DNA of 64,000 bases from Polyangiaceae bacterium. GTDB taxonomy: Bacteria; Myxococcota_A; Polyangia; Polyangiales; Polyangiaceae. Made by a program: the position numbers and the translations under genes. The notes below the pieces were generated by a model. That model searched no databases. It saw only the letters and a list, made by a program, of their open reading frames with translations, and was not told the origin of the DNA. The stretch's first letter is position 1; the number at the start of each line of letters is the position of its first letter. Location: NCBI GenBank assembly GCA_015075635.1, contig JABTUA010000003.1, forward strand, positions 1,116,001 through 1,180,000. The letters are read 5' to 3'. This document shows positions 54,408 to 63,221 of this stretch, piece after piece.

Positions 54408-55097
54408 TTGGCCCCCCGACTTCTGCTCGTCATTGCTTCGCTGGCCTGGCTAGTCGCGTTCTTGTCCCCGGCGCGGGCCGAGGCGCAGTGCGTCGACGAG
54501 GCGCTGAAGGAGCAGCTCATCGGAAAGCGGGCCTACCGCGGGGTCGTCCCGCGCCTGTTCAAGAAGGCGCTCCGGCACGAGCTGTCCCCGATGGGTGGTT
54601 GGTATGCGGCGGACCTCGCCGACGGCGCGCCGGTCTACGGCGGCGCCTACACCTTCCACTTCACCGAGGACCTGGGCCTCGAAGCCTCGTACTTTCGCAC
54701 CCGTCAGAAGTACGGCCTCCTGCAGGCCATCATCGATCGGCAGCAGGGCCTGGTGCAGTTCCAGGAGTCGCCGGAGGAGGACGTCCAGCTGTTCCTGGGC
54801 CACCTGATCTGGTCGATGGCCTACGGCAAGGTGCGCTGGTTTGGCGGAGCCATCCACCGCTTCGACTTCTACCTGTCGCTCGGCGGCGGCGCGACGGACA
54901 CCAGCGAGTCCGGCGGCCTCGGCCTCACCGGCTCGGGCGGCTTCGGCCTCAAGTTCTACTTGGCCCAGTGGCTGGCCTTCCGCCTCGACGCCCGCGATCA
55001 CGTGCGAAATCATCGCGCTCCCTTCGCCGTCGAGAAGATCGTAAACGACGTGTCGCTCATGGGCGGGCTGAGCGTGTTCTTCCCGTTCTCGAGCTGA
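54408..55097 (+). CDS. Outer-membrane beta-barrel protein
   Basis: The product is 229 residues from a TTG start, the only start that gives a signal peptide (LLLVIASLAWLVAFLSPARAEA). Alternating aromatic strands (GGAYTFHFTEDLGLEASYF, FDFYLSLGGGATDT, GGFGLKFYLAQWLAFRLDARDH) end with a terminal Phe-rich strand (GLSVFFPFSS). This is typical of the myxobacterial small barrel family. The helical residues 30-55 precede the barrel. Function unknown. It is divergent from the FG-GAP gene, with about 100 bp between starts. Confidence 0.8.
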   Translation: MAPRLLLVIASLAWLVAFLSPARAEAQCVDEALKEQLIGKRAYRGVVPRLFKKALRHELSPMGGWYAADLADGAPVYGGAYTFHFTEDLGLEASYFRTRQKYGLLQAIIDRQQGLVQFQESPEEDVQLFLGHLIWSMAYGKVRWFGGAIHRFDFYLSLGGGATDTSESGGLGLTGSGGFGLKFYLAQWLAFRLDARDHVRNHRAPFAVEKIVNDVSLMGGLSVFFPFSS

Positions 55098-55133
55098 CGC
55101 TGGCTCGCCTCCGGCGGGCCCAACGGTGACCTC

Positions 55134-55877
55134 ATGAGAACCCTCGTCTTGTTGCGGCACGGTCAGAGCCAGTGGAACAAGGAAAACCGCTTCACCGGCT
55201 GGGTGGACGTTCCCCTCAGCGTGGAAGGGGTGGCCGAGGCCGAGAACGCCGGGAAGCTGCTCAGAGCGGAGGGCTTCAGCTTCGACCGCGCCTACACCTC
55301 GTACCTGAAGCGGGCCATCAAGACGCTGTGGATCGCCCTCGAAGAGCTGGACCAGATGTGGATCCCCGTCCAGAACAGCTGGCGGCTCAACGAGCGCATG
55401 TACGGCGCGCTGCAAGGGCTGAACAAGGTCGAGACCGTGCAGAAGCACGGCGAGCAGCAGGTCAAGATCTGGCGGCGCAGCTACGACATCCCTCCACCCG
55501 CGATGGATGAGAGCGACGTCGGCTGGCCGGGGAACGATCCGCGCTACCGGTCGCTCGCTCCGAGCGAGCTCCCGAAGACGGAGTGCTTGAAGGACACGGT
55601 CGAGCGCTTCCTGCCGTATTGGGAGTCGGACATCGCGCCGGCGCTCCGCTGCGGCGAGCGGGTGATCATCGTGGCTCACGGCAACAGTCTGCGTGCGCTG
55701 GTCAAGCACCTGGACGCGGTGAGCGAGGCGGACATCGTCGAGCTGAACATCCCGACCGGCATCCCGCTCGTCTACGAGCTCGACGAGGATCTGAGACCGA
55801 TCAAGAGCCGCTACCTCGGTGACCCGGAGGCAGCTGCTCGTGCCGCGGCGGCGGTCGCCGCTCAGCTCAAGGGATGA
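55134..55877 (+). CDS. gpmA: 2,3-bisphosphoglycerate-dependent phosphoglycerate mutase
   Basis: The 247-residue glycolytic enzyme interconverts 3- and 2-phosphoglycerate. The phospho-His motif LLRHGQSQWN, the substrate loop RFTGWVDVPLS, the catalytic Glu (ERMYGALQG) and the second His (AHGNSLRALVKH) are all present at the usual spacing and length. It overlaps the next gene by 4 bp, coupling it to a redox repair enzyme. Confidence 0.97.
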   Translation: MRTLVLLRHGQSQWNKENRFTGWVDVPLSVEGVAEAENAGKLLRAEGFSFDRAYTSYLKRAIKTLWIALEELDQMWIPVQNSWRLNERMYGALQGLNKVETVQKHGEQQVKIWRRSYDIPPPAMDESDVGWPGNDPRYRSLAPSELPKTECLKDTVERFLPYWESDIAPALRCGERVIIVAHGNSLRALVKHLDAVSEADIVELNIPTGIPLVYELDEDLRPIKSRYLGDPEAAARAAAAVAAQLKG

Positions 55878-56395
55878 ACGACGGGCCGCCGCCCCTCGCG
55901 CTCGGCGCGTCGCCCGCGGAGCGTGCCGCTCGCTACCGCGACGTGCTCACGACCATCCGCTCGCTGCTCGAGGGCGAGGACGACTGGATCGCCGGCCTCG
56001 CGACCGTGGTCGCCGAGCTCCACGCCGGCTTCGAGTACTTCGACTGGACCGGCGTCTACCGGCTGGTCCGGCCCGATCTGCTGGTGATCGGCCCCTACCA
56101 GGGCGGCCACGGCTGCCTGCGCATCGCCATCGAGCGGGGCGTGTGCGGCGCGGCGGCGCGCACCCGGGCCACTCAGCTCGTGCCGGACGTCGGCCAGTTC
56201 CCCGACCACATCGCGTGCTCCGCGCTCACGCGCTCCGAGATCGTCGTGCCCATCGTGGCGCCGAACGGGCGTCTGCTCGGCGTGCTCGACGTGGACTCGA
56301 ACCGCCTCGCGGCGTTCGGCGAAGTGGACCGCGAGCACCTGGAAGAGCTCTGCCTGCTGCTCGGTCGCCAGTTCGAAGCCGCGCCGAATCTTTGA
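55874..56395 (+). CDS. msrC: Free methionine-(R)-sulfoxide reductase, GAF type
   Basis: The product is 173 residues. The GAF fold has the three Cys of fRMsr enzymes: one in HGCLRI, one in GVCG and one in HIAC. The signatures TQLVPDVGQFPDHIAC and GVLDVDSN fit the family. The enzyme reduces free Met-R-sulfoxide in the cytosol, with thioredoxin as reductant. Translational coupling to gpmA (ATGA) is unusual and may tie repair to central metabolism. Confidence 0.88.
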   Translation: MNDGPPPLALGASPAERAARYRDVLTTIRSLLEGEDDWIAGLATVVAELHAGFEYFDWTGVYRLVRPDLLVIGPYQGGHGCLRIAIERGVCGAAARTRATQLVPDVGQFPDHIACSALTRSEIVVPIVAPNGRLLGVLDVDSNRLAAFGEVDREHLEELCLLLGRQFEAAPNL

Positions 56396-56445
56396 GCTTT
56401 CGCCGAGCTGTCGCCGCGCACGGCGGTGAGACTAGACTCGCCCTG

Positions 56446-57000
56446 GTGTCGGACACCCCTCCCAGCATCTCCGGCCCGCTCGCCTGCGGGCTCCGGGACG
56501 TGGCGGCCGAGCTGGTCGGTGCGGAGGTCGTCGAGCGCGCGCTCGACCGCCTCTCGGGAGAGCTCCGCACGCGCTACCAGACGGCCACGGCGGTGGAGTG
56601 GATGCCCATCGACGTGATGGAAGAGGCGTTCTCGGCTATCGCCGCGGAGCTCGGGACCGACGTCGCTTCGCTGCACGAGCGGGTAGCGACGGTAAGCATC
56701 GAGCGGACCTTTCGCACGGTCTGGCGCATGCTGCTGCGTCTGACCACGGACAAGGCACTGGTGAGTCGCACACCGAGCGTGTTCGCCCGCTCCTACAACC
56801 GCGGCAGGCTGGTCGCAGAGATCCCGAGGCCCGGCCGTGGGGAGATCACCCTGCTCGACTGGCCCAACGTGCCCGCCTGGCCGCAGCGCGCCACCAGGAT
56901 CGGCATCGCCACCGTTCTCCGGCTCGCCGGCAGGAATGACGTGCGGGTGGACTTCGCGCCGACCGCGACGGGCGCGCGCTACGTGGCCACCTGGCGCTGA
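56446..57000 (+). CDS. DUF2378-like myxobacterial protein
   Basis: The product is 184 residues from a GTG start. It is helical in the first 110 residues and ends with strands (VRVDFAPTATGARYVATWR). The C-terminal pattern and size resemble the myxobacteria-restricted DUF2378/TIGR02265 family, which are possible small-ligand sensors, but the match is weak. It follows msrC by 50 bp on the same strand and is convergent with the DUF2330 genes (4 bp apart). Confidence 0.6.
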   Translation: MSDTPPSISGPLACGLRDVAAELVGAEVVERALDRLSGELRTRYQTATAVEWMPIDVMEEAFSAIAAELGTDVASLHERVATVSIERTFRTVWRMLLRLTTDKALVSRTPSVFARSYNRGRLVAEIPRPGRGEITLLDWPNVPAWPQRATRIGIATVLRLAGRNDVRVDFAPTATGARYVATWR

Positions 57001-57003
57001 GCG

Positions 57004-58752
57004 TCAGCCGAGCCGGCGGCGTCGCCCCAGCGCCAAGAGGCCCAAGCCCAGGAGCGACAGGCCCGCGAGCGGAGACCCTGTCGCGACGCCGCAGCCGCCG
57101 CCGCCGCCGGGCTGGAGCCCGCTCGCGCTCGCGCCGCCTGCGCCGCCTGCGCCTGCCCCAGTGCCACCCGTGCCGTTGCCGCCGAAATCCGAGCCTCCGC
57201 TCCCGCCAGGTGGAGGCCAGCCGTGCTTCTGGTTCCAGTCCGCGAGAAGCGCGTCGATCTTCGCCGTGTTGTCGACCAGCGTGAGCTTCCCGCCGCTCGG
57301 CGGGTACTCCTCGATGTCCTCGGCCCAGGGCATGGTGCTGTCCCAAACCGGCCAAGCTGTGCCGTCGAGCGCGACCTGGCGGTCGTCGGGGAGGATCATG
57401 CCGCGCTTTCCTCCGCAGGTGACGCGCTGAACCGCCAGCGCGTAGGCCGGCACCGCCGGCTCGCCCGGCGCCGCGCGGAAGATCGGGTCCTCCGTCATCT
57501 CCGCCGGCGAAATGGTGGTGTAGAGCCGGGTCAGGTAGGGCCACTTGTCGAGCAAGCTCTTGGCGTGCACCGCCGGATCGATGATCCGCGTCTGAAGCGC
57601 AGCGGCGAACTCGGCGGCGTTCCACTTGGCCTGGTCGATGGCCGCAGCGTTGCAGCTCAGGCACCCGTAGAAGTCGTAGTCCTGCATGCCCGGAGGCACC
57701 GGCAGGTAGTCGGCCAGAATGCCGGCGATCAGCGGGTGGCCGTAGCTGCACTGGAAGCCGACCGTGCAGGTCAGCAAGCCCTGTTTCGAGAGCTCGTCCG
57801 CGACCTTCTCCGGCGTGATGCCCTGGAAGGGCGCGGCGTTCCAGGCGGAGCTCCACACTCCCGCGGAGCTCACGACGCTGCTCGAGCCAGCGTATTCGGT
57901 GACGAAGGCCTTGCCGTTGGCGACGGCGCTGTCGGCAGCGCGGCTGACCAACTCCTTGTAGTTCTGGCCCAGCGAGAGCCAATTGAGCCGCACCGGGTTG
58001 AGCTTCAGGTGCTTGTAGTTCTCGGGAACGACGCGGTCGTCACCCAGGAAGAACGCGCGCACGGCCATGTCCTCCGTCGCAGCGACGCGGGTCAGCTTGA
58101 GCGGCACGCAGGGCTCGTTGCCCGTGTACTTGAAGACCAGCGGGTGGATCTCGTCGAGCCCCGCTCCAGCAGTCAGCTTGATGGCGACGAACACGTAGTT
58201 CTTGACCACGTAGTCACCGAGGATCTGCGGCGCGCTGGGGATGTTCTGGTAGTTGTTGTTTTGCAGCCAGTCCACCACCTCGGTGGCGGTCCCGCCCTTC
58301 AGCACCACCACCTCGAAGGCGCCGACGGTCTTCTCGAACACGACCTGTGGACCGCCGCCGCCGCCCGCCGCCCCCCCGGAGCCGGACACTCCGCCGTCGA
58401 AGCTCAACGCGCCCCCACTGCCGCCGCCGCAGGAGTCGTTCTGCGTCTGCATGGCGTAGGTGGGCACCGTGGCCCCGAGCATCTGCGTGAACAGGGGCTG
58501 CGAGCCGACGGTCACATCGGGCACGTCCGGCATCGGCACCACCCAGGCGAAGCGCTCGGCGGAGCCCTGGTACTGGATCTGCACGTGGGCTTCGACCGTC
58601 TGCCCGTCGAGGACGAACAGGATGTTCTCCCCCGACTGGTCCACCGGCATCGCCTGCGGCCCGGTGTCGCAAAAGGTCCCGCCGCAGGCGTCCGCGGCGC
58701 GAGGCCCCAGCGCCGCAGCAGCGGCCAAACACACGACCAGATGACGTTTCAT
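57004..58752 (-). CDS. DUF2330 surface protein with MYXO-CTERM tail (copy 1)
   Basis: The 582-residue protein has a signal peptide followed immediately by CGGTFCDTGPQAMPVDQSGE, the diagnostic start of DUF2330, then AHVQIQYQGSAERFAWVVPMP. The body is beta-rich and the C-terminus has a Gly/Ala linker and a MYXO-CTERM-like tail (GGGGGCGVATG, hydrophobic helix, RRRR). DUF2330 proteins are surface proteins of unknown function, common in myxobacteria and planctomycetes. It lies 20 bp downstream of a closely related paralogue on the same strand. Confidence 0.88.
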   Translation of the reverse strand: MKRHLVVCLAAAAALGPRAADACGGTFCDTGPQAMPVDQSGENILFVLDGQTVEAHVQIQYQGSAERFAWVVPMPDVPDVTVGSQPLFTQMLGATVPTYAMQTQNDSCGGGSGGALSFDGGVSGSGGAAGGGGGPQVVFEKTVGAFEVVVLKGGTATEVVDWLQNNNYQNIPSAPQILGDYVVKNYVFVAIKLTAGAGLDEIHPLVFKYTGNEPCVPLKLTRVAATEDMAVRAFFLGDDRVVPENYKHLKLNPVRLNWLSLGQNYKELVSRAADSAVANGKAFVTEYAGSSSVVSSAGVWSSAWNAAPFQGITPEKVADELSKQGLLTCTVGFQCSYGHPLIAGILADYLPVPPGMQDYDFYGCLSCNAAAIDQAKWNAAEFAAALQTRIIDPAVHAKSLLDKWPYLTRLYTTISPAEMTEDPIFRAAPGEPAVPAYALAVQRVTCGGKRGMILPDDRQVALDGTAWPVWDSTMPWAEDIEEYPPSGGKLTLVDNTAKIDALLADWNQKHGWPPPGGSGGSDFGGNGTGGTGAGAGGAGGASASGLQPGGGGGCGVATGSPLAGLSLLGLGLLALGRRRRLG

Positions 58753-58772
58753 GCTCTCTTCCCCCGCGTTGC

Positions 58773-60524
58773 TCAGCGCTGCCGCCGCCGGCGAATCAAT
58801 CCCAGACCCGCCGCCGCCAGGAAGGCCGCCGCGGCGGAGAACGGGTGCTTACCCGCGACGCCGCAGCCGGGCGTCCCAGCCGACTCGAACACGTCGCCGG
58901 TGCGGCTCGCCGCGCCCTGGGTCGCGGGGGTCTCGCAGGTGACCTTGTTCTTGGCGTTCCAGGCGCCGAGCCGCTCGGCGATCACCGGGCCGTTGTCCAC
59001 CAGCGTGATCTTGTCGCCGCCGAGCGGGAACTCCTCGATCTGATCTGCCCAAGGCATCGTGCTGTCCCAGACGGGCCAGGTCTGCGTGGACTTGTCGAAG
59101 GCGATGTTGCGGCCGTCGGTGAGCTCCATGGTCGTGGCGCCGCAGCAGTTGGTGTGCCGCACGGCGATGGCGCCAGGCTGCACCGGTTCGAGTCCCGGCT
59201 GCGGGTGGAACATCGGATCCTCGGTCATCTCGGAGGGCGAGATGGTGGTGAACATGCGGGTCAGGTACGGCCACTTCGTGACGATGTCGCGCGCGTGCTC
59301 CGCCGGGGCCTGGATGCGCAGCTGGAAGTCGGCGGCGAACTCGTTCGCGTTCCACTTCGTCTGGTCGATCTGGTCCTGGTAGGTCGTGAGCGAGCCGTAG
59401 AACTCCACCGGCGTGAGGCCGGGCGGGACGGGTAGGTACTCGCTGAGCAGTGGCTTCAGCAGCGGGTGCGAGTACTGGCAGTCTTCCTGGGGGTCGTAGC
59501 GGTAGCTGTAGCAGCTGATGAGCCCCATCTGCTCCAGCTTGGCAACCACCAGGGTGGGGTCGATACCGGCGAAGACCTGGGAATTCCACGCCGAATTGTA
59601 GAACGAGAAGCTGCTCACGACGCTGCTCGGGCCGGCGTATTCGGTGACGAACGCCCTGCCGTTGGCCACCGGGCTGTCCACCGCGCGCGACACGGCCTGA
59701 GTGTAGTTCTGCCCCATGCTGGACCAGTCGATGCGGGCGGGGTTGAGCGTGACGTGTTTGTAGTTCGTGGGCACGACCCGGTCGTCGCCCAGGAAGAACG
59801 TGCGCACGCCCATGTCCTCGGTGGCCGCGACGGCCGTGAGCTTCAGCGGCACACAAGGTTCGTTGCCTTCGTAGCGGAACACCAGCGGGTGGATCTCGTT
59901 GCTGTTGGCGCCAGCGGTGAGCTTGATGGCGACGAACACGTACGCTTGATTGACGTAGCTCTTCAGGAGCTCCGGCGCGGTCGGGATGTTCTGGTAGGCG
60001 TTGTCGGCGAGCCACTTGCTCACCTCTTCCGCGGTGCCGCCCTGGAGCACCACGACCTCGAAGGCGCCCACCGTCTTCTCGTACACGACCTGCGGACCGC
60101 CCGCGTCCTTCGCGCCGCCGGAGCCGCCCATGCCCATGGCGCCGCCGGCTCCTGCCGACGTTCCGAAGTCGTTCGCGCTCGGGTCCTCGCAGACGTCGGT
60201 CTGCTGCGTGAAGCCGTAGGTCGGCACCGTGCCTTGCAGGAGCGCGTCGAACAGCAGCGCCGAGCCGACCTGCACGTCGGGCACCTTCGGCATCGGGACG
60301 ATCCAGGCGAAGCGCTCGGCCGCGCCTTGGTATTGGATCTGCACGTGAGCCTCGACGTATTTGCCGTCCATCACGAACAGCACGTTCTCGCCCGACTGAT
60401 CGACGGGCATGGCCTGGGGACCGGAGTCGCAGAAGGTGCCGCCGCAGGCCTGCGCCTGCTGGGCCTCGGCGGCGATCATCAGAGCGAGGGCGGAGGCGGC
60501 GATGAAGAGCTGACGCGGACGCAT
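58773..60524 (-). CDS. DUF2330 surface protein with MYXO-CTERM tail (copy 2)
   Basis: The 583-residue paralogue of the next gene shares its N-terminus (CGGTFCDSGPQAMPVDQSGE) and its internal motifs (FFLGDDRVVP, EYAGPSSVVSS and WPYLTR). It differs most in the linker after the first domain and in the final 50 residues. The tail is GCGVAGKHPF, a hydrophobic helix and RRRRQR. The order and 20-bp gap show a tandem duplication transcribed as one unit. Confidence 0.88.
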   Translation of the reverse strand: MRPRQLFIAASALALMIAAEAQQAQACGGTFCDSGPQAMPVDQSGENVLFVMDGKYVEAHVQIQYQGAAERFAWIVPMPKVPDVQVGSALLFDALLQGTVPTYGFTQQTDVCEDPSANDFGTSAGAGGAMGMGGSGGAKDAGGPQVVYEKTVGAFEVVVLQGGTAEEVSKWLADNAYQNIPTAPELLKSYVNQAYVFVAIKLTAGANSNEIHPLVFRYEGNEPCVPLKLTAVAATEDMGVRTFFLGDDRVVPTNYKHVTLNPARIDWSSMGQNYTQAVSRAVDSPVANGRAFVTEYAGPSSVVSSFSFYNSAWNSQVFAGIDPTLVVAKLEQMGLISCYSYRYDPQEDCQYSHPLLKPLLSEYLPVPPGLTPVEFYGSLTTYQDQIDQTKWNANEFAADFQLRIQAPAEHARDIVTKWPYLTRMFTTISPSEMTEDPMFHPQPGLEPVQPGAIAVRHTNCCGATTMELTDGRNIAFDKSTQTWPVWDSTMPWADQIEEFPLGGDKITLVDNGPVIAERLGAWNAKNKVTCETPATQGAASRTGDVFESAGTPGCGVAGKHPFSAAAAFLAAAGLGLIRRRRQR

Positions 60525-60617
60525 GGGGATGCCAACGATGCAACAGGAGTGCCACAGCGCTGCCTAGTGATTTCAGTCAGTTGAGCCGATTTGAGCCGGC
60601 GCAAGATGGCACATGGC

Positions 60618-61235
60618 TCAGCCGTTGGTGGGGCCCCCGCACTTTCCCGGCAGGTAGTCCGAGCCGCATTCGCAGGCGCAGTAGTCCTGTGCGGGCCCCG
60701 CCGGCTGCTGGCAGCTCGGCACCACCGGCAGCGACACGCTGCCCGTCGAGAAATTCCCGTAGAGCTCGGTCACCTGGACCTCCAGGCGGTAGCTCTCGCC
60801 GTCCAGCCCGCGCCCGCCTTCCCCGGGGCACAGCGGCAGGTGGACCACATTGTACATGTCGAGCGGGTCGGGCTGCTTCAGGCTCGGGTCGTCCTTCGTC
60901 GTGACCATCGGCGCGGTGCGGTCGGCCTCCACGATCAGAGCGTCTGTCGTCGGATCGAACAGCCGGCCGACGAGCTCGGCGGTGTCCGTCCCGAGCCCGC
61001 CGACGCGCGCTCCGATGCGGGCCCAGTGCCCACCTTGGGGCGCCGCCCAGAGCTCGAGCTCGGCGCCCGGCTCGAGCAGCGTGTAGCCGGCGCCTTCGGC
61101 CGTGTAGAGGTAGGCCTGCACGCTCAGCGTCCCGGCCTCGCCACCGCCACTGCCGCCCGTCCCACCGGGGCGGTCCGAGGAATCGCAGCCCGTGCTGCCC
61201 GCGAGGACCAACGCGAGCGCGAACAGGCGCGGCAT
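60618..61235 (-). CDS. Cys-rich lipoprotein partner of the copper protein
   Basis: The product is 205 residues; its ATG shares one base with the upstream stop (TGATG). The signal ends in the lipobox STGC, and a Gly/Ser stretch and a beta domain follow (SVQAYLYTAEGAGYTLLEPG; YRLEVQVTELYGNFSTGSV). A Cys-rich end (CACECGSDYLPGKCGG) closes it. The family is not recognised. Coupling to the copper-monooxygenase-like lipoprotein suggests a joint role. Confidence 0.75.
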   Translation of the reverse strand: MPRLFALALVLAGSTGCDSSDRPGGTGGSGGGEAGTLSVQAYLYTAEGAGYTLLEPGAELELWAAPQGGHWARIGARVGGLGTDTAELVGRLFDPTTDALIVEADRTAPMVTTKDDPSLKQPDPLDMYNVVHLPLCPGEGGRGLDGESYRLEVQVTELYGNFSTGSVSLPVVPSCQQPAGPAQDYCACECGSDYLPGKCGGPTNG

Positions 61236-62212
61236 CAGAAGCAGTTCTTGTCGCTCGCGCCTTTGGGCCAGTAGTACACGAACGCGTTGCAGTGCTCCTG
61301 GTACTCGACGAAGCCGCCGAAGGTGAAGCAACAGTCGTCGTTCGGATCGCCGCATTCGTTGGCCAGCGCCGAGAAGTCGCACGACCATGTGATGCCACCG
61401 TTTTGCACGATGGGCACGTTCAGGTCCTTGGCGAAGGGTGGCTCGTCCCAGACCAGGCTCTCGTAGAACTGAGCGCCCGTGCCGTTCGTCGGCTCCCAGG
61501 CGCTCATGGTGAACTTGTCGCCGCGGCTGTGGAAGTGGCCGTTGGCGGCGGCGACCGTGACCGGCCCGTCCTGTCCGATCTTGCAGGTCGCCTCGAAGGT
61601 CTTGCCCTTGTCGCCGGGGCAGACGCGGATGTTCTGGTTGGTCGCGAAGAGAGTGCCCATCTCGTGCTCCACGGACGACTGCTCTTGCCCGTAGAAGTTG
61701 ACGACGACCTTGCCGTGAGTCGGGGTCTTCTGCGTGCTCCCGTTCACGTAGTGGGTCTGGAGCATGAGCTTTTCGCCGGGCTCGAAGCGCAAGGCCACTC
61801 CGTCCGGCAGGTTCCAGTCTTCCACGGCGCCGCCGGACTGGCTGTTCGTGACCAGCGGCCAGTCCGACCAGTTGACGCTCTTCCAGCACTCACCGCCCTT
61901 GACGACGTCGCCGTCCTTGCCGTCGAGCCCCTTGATGGTCTTCACGCGGAAGACGTTCATGTGGTGGGTGCCGTCGTTCTGCGCGAGCGTGATGCGGTTC
62001 ACGTAGACGGGCTCGTCCCCTGGGACCTCGAAGAAGTAGCAGTCCTGGATCTCCTCCCCCTGAGCCACGTCGAAGGTCCCGGTCGTCCACTGCCAGCCGT
62101 TGGGCCCGGGGTCGGGGAGGGTCACGTCCGCCGGCGGCTTCTCCCCCGGATCGTCGTTGCCGCAGCCTGAGAGCGCGAGGGCGCCGAGGAGCGTGATGCA
62201 CTGAATACGCAC
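61235..62212 (-). CDS. Copper type II monooxygenase-like lipoprotein
   Basis: The product is 325 residues. The GTG at 62212 is preceded by GGAGG (62221-62225) at 8 bases and gives the signal CITLLGALALSGC. Earlier in-frame ATGs lack such a site. The body has the copper-site pattern of ascorbate-dependent monooxygenases (PHM/DBM): HHMNVF near the first site, LQTHYVN, then HFHSRG for the second copper. The last 60 residues are Cys-rich. Those enzymes hydroxylate peptides or amines; here a redox or copper-handling surface role is inferred. The domain end is shorter than in PHM. Confidence 0.82.
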   Translation of the reverse strand: MRIQCITLLGALALSGCGNDDPGEKPPADVTLPDPGPNGWQWTTGTFDVAQGEEIQDCYFFEVPGDEPVYVNRITLAQNDGTHHMNVFRVKTIKGLDGKDGDVVKGGECWKSVNWSDWPLVTNSQSGGAVEDWNLPDGVALRFEPGEKLMLQTHYVNGSTQKTPTHGKVVVNFYGQEQSSVEHEMGTLFATNQNIRVCPGDKGKTFEATCKIGQDGPVTVAAANGHFHSRGDKFTMSAWEPTNGTGAQFYESLVWDEPPFAKDLNVPIVQNGGITWSCDFSALANECGDPNDDCCFTFGGFVEYQEHCNAFVYYWPKGASDKNCF

Positions 62213-62220
62213 AGCCCAAA

Positions 62221-62225
62221 CCTCC
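62221..62225 (-). promoter_or_regulatory. Ribosome binding site deciding the copper-protein start
   Basis: GGAGG on the minus strand, eight bases from the GTG at 62212, supports that start over the in-frame ATGs at 62230, 62227 and the longer frame. Confidence 0.75.
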
Positions 62226-62465
62226 ATCATCGCTCCCGAGCGAAGAGCAATCAGCATACCAGAGGGGAAACCTCGAACAACGTGCGGGACCTCGCCGCCG
62301 CGCTGTCACGAGCTGGCACAACCGTCGGGCATTCCGATCCGGATCCCTGCTCGGCTCGGCGGACCACGGCGCCCGGCCCGCCCCGACCCCAGAAACCAGG
62401 GACTATTTGGGGAATTTCCCGCCACCCGCGCGCCCCGGGCCGCGTGGTACCCTCGGTCCCCAGCC

Positions 62466-63221
62466 ATGCGCCGGAAAGCCCTGCTCGCTTCGGTCGTCTT
62501 GCTCACCGTGCTCTTTGCCCTGGTCGCCTTCGCGCAGCCCAAGAAGGGTGCCGCGCCGAAGGAGGCCGACAAGAAGGCCGCCGAGAAGGACGACAAGTCC
62601 AAAGACAAAGAGGAGGCCGACGCCGCGCCGGCCACGCCGCCCGGGGCAGCAGCGAGCGATCTCGGGGACCCGCCGCCGAAACAGCCCGACCGACCCGACG
62701 AGAAGAGCAAGCCGTCGCCGCTCAACCCCCGGGCCAACGAGTTCCCGGACGGCGGCGCCGCTCCGGCACCTGCGGAGTACGACCGCCTGCTCGGAGACAT
62801 CGCGGCCTTGCGCAGCCGGGTCGCGGCGCTCACCACCACGCTGTTCAAGAGCAAGCTCAAGGTGCTGGTGCAGACCGAGGGCGACAACGCCCGCATCAGC
62901 AAGTTCGTCATCACGCTCGACGACGGCGTGGTCTTCGTCGCCGGAGATCGCTTCAGCGCGGACGACGAGAAGGCCGTGTACGAGCACGCCGTGGCTCCAG
63001 GGCACCACATCCTGGGCGTCGAGATCGAGCGCGTGGACGCGCGCGGACGCGAGTACAAGACCTGGCAGAACACGAAGATGAGCATCGTCGTGCCGGAGAG
63101 CAAAACCGTCGAGGCGCTGGTCGAGCTCGAGGACGATTCGGACATGGCCGTGGACTTCCCGGACGACCAGGACGGCGAATACGAGCTCAACGTGACGCTC
63201 CGGGCCCGGGTGGTGGACTGA
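62466..63221 (+). CDS. Secreted Lys/Pro-rich linker protein with beta domain
   Basis: The product is 251 residues. The signal peptide (LLASVVLLTVLFALVAFAQ) is followed by a Lys/Asp/Glu-rich and Pro-rich linker to about residue 95. A short coiled coil (YDRLLGDIAALRSRVAALTTTLFKS, read as LLGDIAALRSRVAALT) and a beta domain (SKFVITLDDGVVFVAGD ... AVAPGHHILGVEIERVD) complete it. No family is recognised with certainty. It shares one base (TGATG) with the next gene, so the pair is coupled. The hydrophobic signal suggests secretion to the periplasm or cell envelope. Confidence 0.75.
   Translation: MRRKALLASVVLLTVLFALVAFAQPKKGAAPKEADKKAAEKDDKSKDKEEADAAPATPPGAAASDLGDPPPKQPDRPDEKSKPSPLNPRANEFPDGGAAPAPAEYDRLLGDIAALRSRVAALTTTLFKSKLKVLVQTEGDNARISKFVITLDDGVVFVAGDRFSADDEKAVYEHAVAPGHHILGVEIERVDARGREYKTWQNTKMSIVVPESKTVEALVELEDDSDMAVDFPDDQDGEYELNVTLRARVVD

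Noticed and set aside
60618..61889. 423-codon minus-strand frame starting at 61889
   Set aside because: Its first 218 codons are a shadow of the copper-protein gene in another frame; only the part from 61235 has a signal peptide.
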